Assembly: GCF_037893015.1 (NCBI RefSeq)
Contig: NC_133660.1
Span: forward strand, 283,643,534-283,707,533
Length of the DNA stretch: 64,000 bases
Source of the DNA: Macrotis lagotis
Taxonomy: Eukaryota > Chordata > Mammalia > Peramelemorphia > Peramelidae
Direction: 5' to 3'
Shown: positions 1-34,019 of the stretch, in pieces
Layout of the letters: each line of letters begins with the position of its first letter
How positions within the stretch are numbered: position 1 is the first letter of the stretch
The notes under the pieces: model-generated
What the model was told of the DNA's origin: nothing
Database searches by the model: none
The model's input: the letters and a program-made list of their open reading frames with translations, nothing else
Translations under genes and position numbers: made by a program

Positions 1-859
1 CTCTGGGTACAAACCACTGGGCCCCAGGAGAGGTAGGCATAACTTATGTAAGCAGCAGGTGTGACTAGATCTCAGGAGTAGCCTCCCCTCACCCAGAAAA
101 GTGGCAGGAAAGAAGTAGTTCTACCCATGGAAACCCTGGGGGGGATCGGGTATGTGCCAACTCTAGGCTTGGGTATCAGCACAGACTGACGCCACATGTA
201 TGGGTCTGCAAATGGGGTGGAGACTGCAGTTAAGGATGTAATTGGAGCAAAGGGACTATTTCCACAGGCCAAAGTTTGAGGCTTCAACACAGAGAGGACA
301 GAAGAGAAAGGACAATTCCAAGGGAGAAACTGAGGCAGATGTGTGTTAAAGACTCAAGAAAACCAATCACCCAGGCCCAAACCAGGCAGCTGACTCTGCC
401 ACCCCAGCCCAGTGCCCACCCCCCTTCCTAGGCAGAAGAGGCAGCCAGCCCTCTGCAGATGGCCTCCCAGCTCCTTGCTGAGACGCCAGCTGAGAGAGTC
501 CAGAGGCTGAGGTCCCATATCCCTTCACAGCATCTCAGGAGCTAGACAAAGCCTCAGTGGCGTCTAGCCCAGCCCAGATCTAAAAGGATTTCCCTTTCTA
601 GGATTCCAAACCTCCCAAGAAAGGAGAAGCTACCACCTCCAGAGGAAGTCCACCTCCAGGTTGGGACAGTTCTATTGTTAGATTTTTTTCTTATCTTTCT
701 TCCCTCTTTCTGGTCACAATCTCAGGGTCATCTTTTGGTCCTTCCTTCTCCCTAGGGAGAGGAGCACCCTCCCCGTCACATCCAGCTGCAAGTCCTGCCT
801 CTGAAACTATTACAAAAGCCTCCTAAATGATCTAGGATCTCTCCTCACCAAACCATCCT

Positions 860-1010
860 TCAAGTTAAGTAATTTTCCAGTCGAGTCCAACTCTTCATGA
901 GCTACTTAGGGTTTTCTTGGTAGAAATACTGGAGTGGTTTGTCTCATTTTACAGATGAGCAAACTGAGGCAAACAAGATTAAACGACTTGCCTCCAGTCA
1001 GACACTATCG
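860..1010 (-). mobile_element. Mar1-type CORE-SINE, partial
   Basis: In plus orientation it reads as the reverse of Mar1: GTCCAACTCTTCATGAG, then TTTTACAGATGAGCAAACTG. Only part of the element is present. Confidence 0.65.
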
Positions 1011-1019
1011 CTTTCCTGC

Positions 1020-1740
1020 TGATGCTCTAGATTTCCCCTATCAAACTCATATGCCTAAAACACAGAGTTGATTTCCTTGTCCCCTGCTCAAGAAACTCTG
1101 GTGCTCCCTATTGCCTCCAGCATAAAATACAAGCTCCTGGTTGGCATTTAAAACCATACCTAAGGGGCAGCTAGGTGGCACAGTGGATAGAGCACCAGCC
1201 CTGGAGTCAGGAGGACCCGAGTTCAAATCCGACCTCAGACACAATAATTGCCTAGCCGTGTGGCCTTGGGCAAGCCACTTAACCTCATTGCCTTGTAAAA
1301 ACAAAAAATCTACCTAATCTAACCGCCACTGACCTTCCAATTTACACACATTCTTCCCCAATTCCCACTTGATGGTCCAGCCAGTTGAGCCCACTTGCTC
1401 TTCCTTGAACAAGATAGTTCATCTAGAGGCCTTAATAAAGTTTGCCCCCCCCCCCCCCCAGTTCTGGAGCATTCTCCCCAGCTCACTTCTGTCAGGTAGG
1501 CTGCCTGCCTTCCTACAAAGCAGAGCTTGGAGTCATATCCTGCCTGGAGGCCAGACCCGATGGCCCACCAGCACCACACCCACATTCATTGGAATCCGCT
1601 GTCTAGATTTATGTGTGTCATGGTGTAGACTGGCTGGCAGTTAAGGACAGGGACCGTTTCGAGTTTTCCTTTGTAATATAGTACCTAGTAAATAGCAGGT
1701 GTTCAACACATGCTAGTTGGCTGAATGGAACAATAAATGG
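1020..1740 (+). mobile_element. L2 LINE 3' end, interrupted by a SINE
   Basis: L2 3' sequence (CCCTATTGCCTCCAGCATAAA and so on), tail phrases for last-exon-like AATAAATGG near 1735, split by the SINE at 1164-1308. Old and diverged; contains a C-run at 1446-1460. Confidence 0.7.
1164..1308 (+). mobile_element. Marsupial tRNA-derived SINE (WSINE1/SINE1-like)
   Basis: It has the typical head GGGGCAGCTAGGTGGCACAG, B-box-like GTTCAAATCC and the tail CCTTGTAAAAAC. It is inserted in an L2 fossil. Confidence 0.85.
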
Positions 1741-1784
1741 TGGTTTTTCTCACAGCCAACCACAACAGACTCTGGAGGGGAGGA

Positions 1785-2672
1785 AGGCTTAGTGGTTTTT
1801 CTGTTTTATTTGGGGTTCTTTTGGCATGAGAATGGTTGATTGGGTTCTACAAAAAAACAACCTCCACCTTCACCCTAGGCATCTCCCAGATGCACCCACA
1901 ACCACATACCCAATCCCTAAAGAGACTCCCTCACAATCACCAAGTATAAAAAAAATAGCAGGAACAAAAAAAAGAGGTTAACCCTCCCAGGATATGTAGC
2001 CTTTAGGGAGATGGACAGCATCCAAGTGAGGAAGGGACAGGAAGTCGCCCCAAGTGGGGCTCTTTGGCTTTCTCAATGTGAAGGTCCTGATGGTTTCCTG
2101 GAACCCAGCAAAGGGGTTCCTCAAAGGGCCAGACCAAGAGGGGACTAGGCAAAGGGAACTGGTACGAAGAGTGTAAGATCAGAAGGAAGGCCAGACTGGG
2201 GGCAGGCAAGTGTCCATCCACAGTGCAGGTCAGGGGTCCACTGGCCGGTGCCCTCAGAGGGGTTTCTTAGAGGCGATGGTAGAAGTCAGTCTCAATCCCA
2301 GGTGAGCATCGGGTGGGCAGGCCAGCAGGGAGGGCTGTCTAGGCAGTGGCCTCTGGCAGGGGAAGTCCCAGCTTGCCCTGGGACCCCTGTCCCAAGGTTG
2401 GCACAGGATCAAGCAGCATTCCATGCTGAAGTATTGAGCAGGCTTCATCCCCACCTTCTGGAGGGCCTACCCTGTCTGTGTCTTAGACACAAGTGAGGGA
2501 GGCATGCTCCTATCTAGTGCAGGATATCCGTGGCAGCTCAAAGGGGAAGGAAGCAGAAGGAAGGGCAGCTTCCCATCTCTCCTGAAAAGGCACTTGAAGC
2601 TGGAGTCATATGGCAGGCAGAAGAGGAGGCTGGGGTCAGTGCAGAGAGAGGTGGAAGCCTGCCCCCTCTGCT
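1785..2672 (-). other. CAPN1: CAPN1 3'UTR, approximate end
   Basis: There is no coding signal after the stop codon. The first canonical AATAAA on the minus strand is at 1805-1810, giving a 3'UTR of about 0.88 kb. The L2 fossil that follows ends at about 1740. Confidence 0.65.
1805..1810 (-). terminator. CAPN1: CAPN1 polyadenylation signal AATAAA
   Basis: TTTATT on the plus strand, inside a T-rich run. It is the first exact signal downstream of the CAPN1 stop. Confidence 0.6.
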
Positions 2673-25146
<22,474 letters not shown>

Positions 25147-25615
25147 CCTAGGGAGACAAGGGAGGGACGAGAGTATAGACTTCCTCCCTCCTTGGGACCC
25201 CGGACTTCTACCCCTACTCCCCTCTCCAAATCCTGACCCCCCCCCACTAGGACCCCTGCCTAGAGTCTCCCACTCCCAGTCTCTCTGCTGTCTTCTCAGA
25301 GCCCCCCAACACACCTTCTCTTCCATCATCACGATGTTCCACTCAGATCAACCAAAACTCAAGTCTCCTTCCCCAGCACTAATCCCTCCTCAGAACGCAG
25401 GCCCTAAGCCCCAGGTCATCTCTCTAGCCCCATCTTCAAGGTCTACAAGGCCTTGTTTTCAGAACCCTGCCAGTCTGGTCCCTCAAACCCTGCCCCCCTT
25501 ACATATCCCCCAACTCAGGACATCCAGGTTCTTACGCCAGCCCAGGGGACCTGCTCTCCTGTCACCCCAAACCCAGCAGAGATTTAAAGAGGGCATCTAG
25601 TCCAAGTCTCATTTT

Positions 25616-25755
25616 TTTTTTTGGTTTCGTGTTTGTTGTTTGTTTTTGCAAGGCCATGGGGTTACGTGACTTGCCCAAGGTCACACAGCTAAGTATTAAG
25701 TGTCTGAAGCTGAATTTGAACTCAGGTCCTCCTGACTCCACCTAGGTGCCCCCAA
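25616..25755 (-). mobile_element. Marsupial SINE in CAPN1 intron 1
   Basis: TTTTTGCAAGGCCATGGGGT at the left, then CAAGGTCACACAGCTAAG and AGGTCCTCCTGACTCC. Diverged. Confidence 0.75.
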
Positions 25756-26179
25756 AGCCTCCTATTTTTTAACAACAGAATGTGGGTCTTCTTAATCCAA
25801 ATTCAGAGCTCCTCTGTGTTCTCCTGCCCACTCCCTGCTTGGCACCAGCCTCCCTCATACCACCCCAGACCCCCATCTTCACCAAGCCCAACTTTGTGAG
25901 CAGAATCCTGGGGTCCTAAGCCCCATCCTCCAGACACCCCTCCAGCTGGGCTCCCAGCATTCCTTAGCCACCTCTCCAGGCCCATGCCCCAAACAGTCAA
26001 GCCCTCCCAGAGAGCCTGGAGCTCCTCTCCCTCAGCCACCCCAACTATGTCCCTTCCGGAAAGGGGCTTGGGGGCGGGGATGGGGAGAAGGTCGCCCCGG
26101 GAATCGCCCTATCTTCCTGCCCATCATTCTCTGAAGCCCAGGGTCCCACCCCACCTCAGGCCCCCTCTTTTACCCAGCT

Positions 26180-27110
26180 GCCTCCTGGGCGCCTAGTTTT
26201 ACAGCCAGAAAAGAGCAGCCGGGAGGATAAACAAATGGAGGCCCAGGGGCCCCAGGGGCCCCAGGGGAGAATCCGAACACAGACCCTCGGACTCCCGTCT
26301 CCGTGCACGTACCCCTGCCCTTCTCCCAGAGCCTGAAGCTGGGGTGCAGAGCTGGGCAAGCCTGGGGTCGGGGGCTGGGGGAGGATCCGGCCCCGGCACC
26401 CGAGGAGCCCGGCTGCCCAGCCACACCCAAGCTCCTCTCTCTGAGGGACCCCCAAGGGGGAGCCCTAACTGGCTGCTCCGCAGCCATAGCGGGGGGCGGG
26501 GGGGCTCGGGGGGCCCCGGGGGGCCCCTTACCTGGGCTGGGGCGTCCGTCGCGCCGTCGGGCTGTCCTCCCGGGCCACTGCGGGGGGCCCTGCCTGGCAC
26601 TGTGCTGGGGCCCGAGCAGGAAGAGGCTGGGGCCCGCCCCGAGCCCCGGGCCTGCCCGCTCCCCTCCCTCCGCCTCTCCCCTGCCTCCGCCTCCTCCCGG
26701 CCTCCCCGGCCCGGACTCCCCAGCCCGGACTCCCCGGCCCTTATCTCTGCCGCCAGTCTCCCGCAGCAGCCTGGGGGGCTGGAGAGGGACAGCCCTGGCA
26801 CCGGGGCTGAAGGGCACTGCCAGTTGGCTGGGGGCGGGGAGGGGTGCGGTATTTTTAACCGGGAGGCAGCTCGGGTGACAGGGCTGGGCAGGCACCGCCC
26901 CGCTGCGGCAGCCCCCCCCCAGCCCAGGAGAGGGCTCCCCACCCTGCATTCCCTCGGGCTGGGGGGGCAGAGGGGGAGGAGCGGCGGAGCCTCCACCCCC
27001 GGACCAGCCGCTCCACCCCCACCCCCTTGGCCATCCCGGAGAGCGTGGGGGGCTGCTTCCTCGGACCTCGCCCCCGGGAGCGCCCAGGGATTCTGCGAGT
27101 GGCCCCTCCC
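26180..27110 (-). promoter_or_regulatory. CAPN1: CAPN1 CpG-island promoter
   Basis: About 0.9 kb of very GC-rich, CpG-containing sequence surrounds the candidate first exon, unlike the AT-richer flanks. It holds many GC-box-like GGGGCGGGG strings and one TATA-like minus-strand element (TTAAAAATA, about 26852-26860). Long open frames on both strands here are a by-product of GC richness. The exact start site is not visible from sequence. Confidence 0.6.
26532..26825 (-). other. CAPN1: CAPN1 non-coding exon 1 (5'UTR), left end firm, TSS approximate
   Basis: On the minus strand a strong donor (CAG then GTAAGG) ends an exon at 26532. The next acceptor is directly before the start codon at 25146 (CCTAG, then G, then ATG). 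The 5' limit is a guess from an A/T-rich TATA-like stretch on the minus strand at about 26852-26860, which would place the start near 26825. CAPN1 in other mammals also has an untranslated first exon. Confidence 0.6.
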
Positions 27111-27229
27111 TGGGCCTCAATTTCCCCATCTGTAAAATGCAACATTGGGCTGGGGGGCTCTGGCGACCCCGCCCTAGACTTGTAGAGGGTCTACTCGGTC
27201 CGATCAAAAACTAAAGTCTACACGCCCAG

Positions 27230-27440
27230 GGCCTCCTGTTCACCCATAGCACTTTGACCTGGAGCCCGGAAGGCCCGAGGTCAAACTTGACTCTCAGAAA
27301 CTCTCCGGCTGGGTGACCCTGGCCAAATCAATTTACCCCACTTATCTCAGTTTCCTCATCTGGCAAATGAACTGCAGAAGGAACTGGCAAGATTACTCCG
27401 GTCCCCCAGGAAAGTCCCAAATGGGGTCATGGAGAGTCGT
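27230..27440 (+). mobile_element. Mar1-type CORE-SINE, diverged
   Basis: GGCTGGGTGACCCTGGCC, CAGTTTCCTCATCTGGCAAA, CCCAAATGGGGTCATGGAGA. It lies just outside the CAPN1 CpG island. Confidence 0.7.
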
Positions 27441-27649
27441 TCCCACAGCTGGCATGGCAGAGAGTTTTCTGTCAGATGACCAAAAAACCAAGGAAAAACC
27501 CCAAACTCCTGAGTTAATCACTTTGAACATGGCACTAGAGAACCAGCCCACTCTGTGCCCCTCCAAACGGGCTTTCAGTTGGCCCCATAGAAGCTGTTTA
27601 ATCGGATGTGACAACTAGTATTATTATCTAGCATTCACTAAACAGAGCA

Positions 27650-27760
27650 GCGGATAGAGGGCTTGGGGCCTAGAGTCTGTAGACCTGAGTTCAAATCCTG
27701 CCCTAAACACTAGCTGAGTGACCCTGGGCAAGTCACTCTGTTTATTTGTCTGTTTTAGGG
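27650..27760 (+). mobile_element. CORE-SINE fragment
   Basis: CAGCGGATAGAGGGCTTGG, GAGTTCAAATCCTGCCC, GGGCAAGTCACTCTG. Confidence 0.65.
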
Positions 27761-27869
27761 AGACTTAGATCAGATAATTCTTGTAAAGTGAATGGCCCCC
27801 ACAAGGCATTTGATAAATGCTTATTTCCATCACATACACTTGCTCCCTCTTTGTAGCCCCTAAGGAACT

Positions 27870-28400
27870 ATGGAAATCACAATAGTTTTCATCAAAACAT
27901 CTCCTAGCCCTCTCCAGAGCTTCCTGACTTATCCCTGGGTTACCAGTGGCTGCTTAATTGGCCTCTCTCTGCTTTGTCCCTTACCACAAATCCATCCACA
28001 CCATAACTGGGCACTTAATAATTGCTTGATTGACAGTAGGTGCTAAATAAATGCCTGTTGCATTGACTGGGGGCCCATTGTTACCCTGTATCATCGCCAA
28101 GTCTTAGGGATAGAAGATGCCAACTGGCCTAAGCGATGCCTAGAGTTTGGCCCAGAACCTGGGCAACTAGAGTTCAGATTCTGCTCAAGCATTTGCTAGG
28201 TGAATAAACTCTCATCCCTAAGATGGCCTGGGTGGGAGGGTCACAAGAGAAATCCTGTCTCTACTGCATATGTAGCACTTCGCATACTGTATTTATAAGC
28301 TCCTTGAGGGCAGGGACTGTCTTTTGCATCTTTTGACCTTCCCAAATGTGGCACATAAGAGAAGCTTAATAAGTTTTTACTGACTCATTATGGATCAAAT
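27870..28400 (+). mobile_element. L2 LINE 3' ends
   Basis: Two tails: GTAGGTGCTAAATAAATGCCTG near 28040 and CTCCTTGAGGGCAGGGACTGTC near 28305, both typical of L2 3' ends. Confidence 0.65.
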
Positions 28401-28439
28401 GAGGGAACAAACAAAGAACTGGGCAAACATTTTTTCTTT

Positions 28440-28593
28440 TGAGTTTTTTGGTTTTGGTTTTTGTAAGGCAATGGGGTTAAATGACTTGCCCAAGGTCACT
28501 CAGCTAGTAGCAAGTGTCTGAGGAAGGATTTGAACTCAGGTCCTCCTGGCTCCAGGGTTAGTCCTCTATCCACTGAACCATCTAACTGCCCCC
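28440..28593 (-). mobile_element. Marsupial SINE
   Basis: TTTTTGTAAGGCAATGGGGTT, CAAGGTCACTCAGCTAG, CACTGAACCATCTAACTGCCC. Confidence 0.8.
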
Positions 28594-28649
28594 AGGACTA
28601 GGAAAATATTAAAGCACCATTGACATGCTCATTCTTATTTAGAGACCTT

Positions 28650-29185
28650 GTCTTGTAGATAGGGAACTGACCTTGGAGTCAGTAAGTTCAAATATTCAAA
28701 TGGGCTCAAATATTACTTCCGATAGTACATGACCCTGGGCAAGTCACTTCAAGTCTCTCAGTGCTCTGAGCAGCAGACTTGCCTCCGTGGAGGGAATGGC
28801 CTCAATCAGAAGTTCCTTCTACTGATGCGCCAACTACTGATCTGTCCGTCCTTTTAGTTGTATCTGACTCTTTGTGACACCACTGGGGATTGTCTTGGCA
28901 GAGGAAACAGGCGTGGTTTGCCATTGCCTTCTTCAATCTATTCTGTGGGGCAGCTAGGGCAGAGACAGCTAGATATGGAATCAGGCAGACTTCTCCTCCT
29001 GACTTCAAATCTTACTAGCTGTGTGACCCTGGGCAAGTCACTTAACCCTCAGTTCCCTCATCTGTAAAATGAATTAGAGAAGGAAATGACAAACTGCTCC
29101 AGTATCTCTCACAAGAAAACCCCAAAGGAGCTCATGAAGAGTCAGACATGGCTAAAAAAACCAAAACCAAAACCAAAAAGAACAA
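28650..29185. mobile_element. Cluster of CORE-SINE pieces in both orientations
   Basis: A plus fragment (28650-28790), a reverse Mar1 piece (28838-28945, CTCTTTGTGACACCACTGGG) and a plus Mar1 (28950-29180, CCTCATCTGTAAAATGAATT) lie end to end. Confidence 0.65.
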
Positions 29186-29504
29186 TGGCTAAACAACCCT
29201 AAACTAATAGCTCTCATTTTTTATTTTTATTATTATTATTCTAAGACACAATTTTAATGATATCTTGGTACCCCGCCAGTATTTTTTACAGTATCACTTC
29301 CATTCCCATCTCCCATGGATTCATCCCAGGTAACAAATAAATTTTTTAAAAGAGGAAAATTTTAAAAATTACGAAAACTGATCAACAAATTGAAAAAGTA
29401 TGAAAATACAGGCAATGTACCTATCACCTCTATAGAGGAGCATGATGAAAGTTATCGTCTCATTTCTCTGCTTTTGGGCCATGCCGATTCTTTGAAATTC
29501 TCCT

Positions 29505-29551
29505 CCTCCATCATCATCATCATCATCAGCACCACCACAAACAATCATCAA

Positions 29552-29583
<32 letters not shown>
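29505..29583 (+). repeat. (TCA)n microsatellite
   Basis: Two runs of ATC units are separated by about 25 bases of related CACCAC/AACAATC sequence. It codes for His or Asp runs in chance frames. Confidence 0.95.
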
Positions 29584-30309
29584 CAAACCTCTTGAGAGAA
29601 TGGTCATAAAGTCTCTTAAAAACCCCAATTGAAAAGGACCTGCCTATTTCCCCAAGACAGTCCATCCAAGATGCCAACACAGGCATCCAATAGAATATCT
29701 GTTCCTTGAGCATAGGACAGTTTGGATTTTGTCTTCTATCCAATTTCTTGGTATCAAACCTCTTTATAAGATCCCCACCCCCAGTGCTCCCATGTCTACC
29801 TTTGGGTCCAGACAGAACAAGTCCAATCTCTTTTCCCTATAACAGACTTCCAGATGCTTCAAAGATTTTCATGTCCCTGTTCAGGGACAAAAAAAAAAAA
29901 AAAGATAACTCATATTTCTCAATAAGTTTTTAAGTCAAACATTCCCATTTGATAGCATTGATCTTTGTGCTCAATTGACAAGCACTTATTAAGTGGCCGC
30001 TGTGTGTCTCCAGGATCCTTGTTATTTTGGCTATCTTGGTCAGACACACCCCTAGTCTTCAAAGTCCTGCCTAAAATAGGGTTCTCTATCCTGAACACTA
30101 GACTCCCTCCATAGCCTGCTAACAGGAGAATCTGGCAAAGATATGGCCTTCCCCCTTGGGTACTCTAAGATTCTCTTAGACCTGGAACCAAGATCCCACT
30201 AACTTTTTGGTGATATCATCAAATTGATGACTCATACTGCACCTGTGGTTCACAAAAACACCAAGATTTTTTTTTTATCCAAAGGACCATCCACCTCTTC
30301 CTTACTTAC

Positions 30310-30515
30310 TAGACTGATGTATTAAATGCAGGCCCCCCACCTGCTAGTGTCTTCCCATAAGGCACCTTCCCATTTACTGTATGTGCTGTCTTCCCCATTA
30401 GAACATAATCTCCTTGAGAACAGGGAGAATTTTTCCTTTTTTTCTATAACCCCAATGCTTATGACAGTGCCAGGCCTATAGGAAGTATGCAATAAATGTT
30501 GATTGATTGGTTAAC
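30310..30515 (+). mobile_element. L2 LINE 3' end
   Basis: CCCCATTAGAACATAATCTCC, then AGTGCCAGGCCTATAGGAAG and AATAAATGTTGATTGATTGG. Confidence 0.8.
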
Positions 30516-30689
30516 TTAGGTGTGCATGTAATCCAATAGAATCGCTTGTTGTTTTATAAAGTCCTGTGTTCTAGTTGGGTCACAGTCACTTGGACCCTGA
30601 TTCTACCAATTCACTCTAGCGGCTCCTCCCAGCATTGCCTCATCAGAAAATGTATTGTGTCATCCACAGCTTCTTCAACAAGAACACTT

Positions 30690-31975
30690 TTATTGAGTTC
30701 CTAAGGTATATGCTAGGCTCTGGAAATGGAAAGACAAAAGTGAAATAGTTCCTGCCCTCAAGGAGTTTATACTCTATCATGCATATAAAATATAAGCATA
30801 TAATAAGATTTTATTGATATAGAGAATTTCCAAGTGAGAAAATCTTCTCTATCCATGCAAGTCAACACCTTCTTAGTCACTCATAGTCTTAGAGTTACCA
30901 AGTGCCTGAGAGATTAAGTAACTTACCCAGGGTAACACAGTTAGTAGTCTGTGTCAAAGGCAAAACCCAACTTAGAGTCTTCCAGACTCTTTTCACGATC
31001 TCATACTACCTCTTTTATAGGAAAGGGATAAAGGCCATTGGAAGAGGGGGTGCCAATAGCTGGAAATCAGGAAAGGTAAGAGGTAGGGCTTGAGTTCTTT
31101 GAAGACTAAAGAGTCTCAAGAGACAAAAGAGAGGAGGGAAGTCTCTCCATTCATGGGGTCAAATCTGTGCAGTCATGGAGATGGAAGATAGAGCATATCA
31201 GGAAAAGCAGTAAGACCCTTATGATGAGACCAAAAAAGACGTGGAAGAGAGTCATGTGCAAGATGGCTAGAAAGATTCACTGAAGCCAGGTCACAAAGGG
31301 TTGTAAGTGGCCCAGGAGTTTATATTTGATCCCAAAGATCAACGATTGGAGTTTATTGATTAGGGCAGGGATGGAATCAGACTTACAAATTAAGAAAATT
31401 ATTTTGATATCTAGGTGAAGGATGAAATGGAAAGGAAAGAGATTTATGACAGAGAGTCCAAAGAAGGTCTAGCAGGAGGTCAGGTGAGAGGTAAGGAGGA
31501 CTTGAATGAGGACATTGGGTAGAATGGTAGAGCCAAAAGGCTGAGCACAAGTTTTGTGAAGGTGGAGAATGAGCTTTGGCCATTGAATGCTGGAGGGGGG
31601 TGTAGCGGAAGAAGAGGGAGAAGTGACAGAGGATGCTAAGGTGGTGAATCCTGTCCCTAGGAGACTCCTGGACAAGATTAGGGAAAATTGGAAAAGGGAA
31701 GGTTTGGGGGAAAGGAGGAAGATGAGTTTTGTTTTGAACAAAACTTGTATTTGAATTATATTGTAGTTGTGTTGTATTTGAATTGTCTCTGGAAGTCCAG
31801 CTTCGAGTCTAATAAGTCATTCAAGATGCCCGACTGGAGCTCAAGGGAGAGACCAGGATTAAATATACAAACCTGGGAGTTAACTGCACAGAGATCATGG
31901 AGACCAGGAGCTCAAGAGCCCATTGGGTGGGAAAAAGCCCAGGGGGCAGGAACCAACAAAGGACATTGAGAAGCC
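30690..31975 (-). mobile_element. L2 LINE fossil, about 1.3 kb
   Basis: From left: reverse 3' tail (TTTATTGAGTTCCTAAGGTA, CCCTGCCCTCAAGGAGTTTA), then AGGCAATGG-type and GACATGG-type L2 phrases. Reverse-strand frames at 31469-31741 resemble the end of the L2 reverse transcriptase (MFKTKLIFLLSPKPS). Confidence 0.75.
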
Positions 31976-32034
31976 ATCAGACTTCTTTCTAGTCTTTGAT
32001 AAAAATGCTTAATAATATCTTCATCCAAGTTAAC

Positions 32035-33690
32035 ATAAGTGAATTAACAGGTATCAGTTAAGTATGTACCAGACAGTGGTGTTCAGTCCTGGGAACACAA
32101 AGCAAGGCAAAACTTGAATTGATCCTCAAGGAGATTCTGTTCCAATGTAAATAACTAAGGATGCCCAAGATAAACATACAGAGTAGATGAAAATTATTCG
32201 GGGGGGGGGGTGGCACTAGCAAGCCTGGAAACTGGGAAAGAATGTGGAATACCTGGAAGGAAGCCAGGGAAGCTAAGACAAAGAAATGAAGTAGGGCAGA
32301 GCATTCTAGGGGTAGGAGATAGTCATTGCAAAGAACTAATCTGGAGAAGGAATCACATAATCAAAGAATGACACAGAAGTCAATATTGTTGAATCATAGA
32401 GTTCCCTGGAAAGGAATAAGGTGCAAGGAGACTGGAAAGATAAGAAAAAAGATAAGATAGGCCAATCCATTGGGGAAAGCTTTAAATTCCAAACAGGGAA
32501 GTTGATACTTGATCCTGGACATCATAGAGAACCACTGAATCTCACTGACTAGGAAGGATAGACATGGTTAGACCTTCGATTTAGAAAAATCAACCTATCA
32601 ATAAACATTTATTAACTCTCATGAGTCAGGCCTGTGGGTATAAAAAAAAAGACAAAAATTGTTTCCGCCTTCAAGGAGATTATAATCTAATTGGGAAGGC
32701 ACTATGAAACACATATATGCAAAGTGAGATCTATACAGGATAATCAAGAAATAATTAAAAGAGGGAAGGCACTGGGGAAGGTTTCCTAGAGAAGTTGAGC
32801 TGGGACGGGTCAGGAAAAATCATTTTGACAACTGAGTAGAGGACAGACTAGAGTTGGGGTGATTTGGATCCAGATTGGGTATGAAGGTATCAATAATCCA
32901 GGGGAGCAGATGATGAGGACTTGGATCAAGGTGGTGACTGAGAGTGGGGAGAAGGGGATGTGGATGAGAGAAGCTGTAAAAGAAGAAGGATCAAGTATCA
33001 AGAAGTATGGAGACTCCTGGGTAGAAGAGTTAAGTGCACTTGAGCGGAGGGTCCAGGATGTCCCTAAGGATTTGAACCTCAAGGCTCTGGAGGATGTAAT
33101 GACCTCAATAATAGGGAGGCTGGGGAGAGTTCGAGGCAAAAAGATAACAAGTGCAGTTTGGGACGCATTGTGTTTCAGAAATCTATAGGAGCATCCAGCT
33201 GGACTTGTTGGAAAGGGGAGAGAATGCAGGTGATTAAGAGCGCCTGGCTACAGAGCAGCCAAGAGTCAAGACTGAGAAAAGGTCATAAGATTTGGTCATT
33301 AGGAAACCTTTGGCAAGTAGGCAGAGGACAATTTCAGTTGAAAGAAGAAATCGGAAGCCAGATTGCAGAATTTAGCAAAGAGTGAGAAGAGAGGAAGTAG
33401 AGGCAGCCAGTGTAGACAGGTTTCTCAAGAGGTTTAGTGGAGGCAGGGACCAAGTGAAGGATTTTTTTTAAATGATCATGTTTGAAGGCAGAAGCTACAA
33501 AAGCAGTAAGTAGACAGAGAGAATGGAAGATTAGTGAGAACCTGGGAGTAAGAGAGGAATACACACATAATAAGCTAGGGAGCTTGGAAGGGGATGTCAC
33601 AAGAATGAGAGGCCCTGACAAGAAGGGCTGCCTCTTCATGTTCTACCAGAGTGAAGGGGGTGGTTGGAATGATATATGATAAAAAGGGAG
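32035..33690 (-). mobile_element. L2 LINE fossil with a second L2 piece inside it
   Basis: It reads as reverse L2 for about 1.6 kb. At 32588-32812 another reverse L2 3' tail (CAATAAACATTTATTAACTC) is inserted, flanked by GAAAAATCA on both sides. Confidence 0.7.
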
Positions 33691-33704
33691 AAAGGGGGAG
33701 CTTT

Positions 33705-33960
33705 CCTCAGATCACCCCAACTTTAAGACCTTAAATTAGAAAGGTCAAGGTCATCTACTGTATCCTGGGCCATTGCCAGTCATCTTGACTATTTTCTTGC
33801 CTCTAGACTTTGATGAATCTGGAAGAGAGAGTGAGGCTGATTATTTTTTGTAGCTCTGCCTTCCTCAAATTCAATTTATGAACAAGTCAAGATATCAACC
33901 TGAATGGGCCATGTCATCGGTTGTCTTGGAGAACAAACGTTGAACAAGCAGCAGGGAAGT
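33705..33960 (+). mobile_element. RTE-tailed composite SINE, 3' part
   Basis: AAGGTCATCTACTG..., GAAGAGAGAGTGAGGCTG, CTCAAATTCAATTTATGAAC, and TCTTGGAGAACAAACG match the shared 3' tail of this marsupial family. Confidence 0.6.
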
Positions 33961-34019
33961 CTGAGGCAAGATTCTCAGCTGAAAGGGTGAGGGAAGGGCA
34001 AGCTGGGGGTGTGAGGAAA

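Noticed and set aside
26170-27207. Long open frames on both strands (up to 345 codons) near the CAPN1 start
   Set aside because: They overlap each other in several frames, are dominated by Gly, Pro, Arg and Ser, and match the CpG island. No known domain is seen.
29505-29583. Regular ATC repeats that could suggest an array
   Set aside because: A simple trinucleotide microsatellite; no spacer-repeat structure, so not a CRISPR array.
31469-33139. Minus-strand frames of 90-109 codons
   Set aside because: They resemble decayed L2 reverse transcriptase ends, so they were assigned to the L2 fossils.
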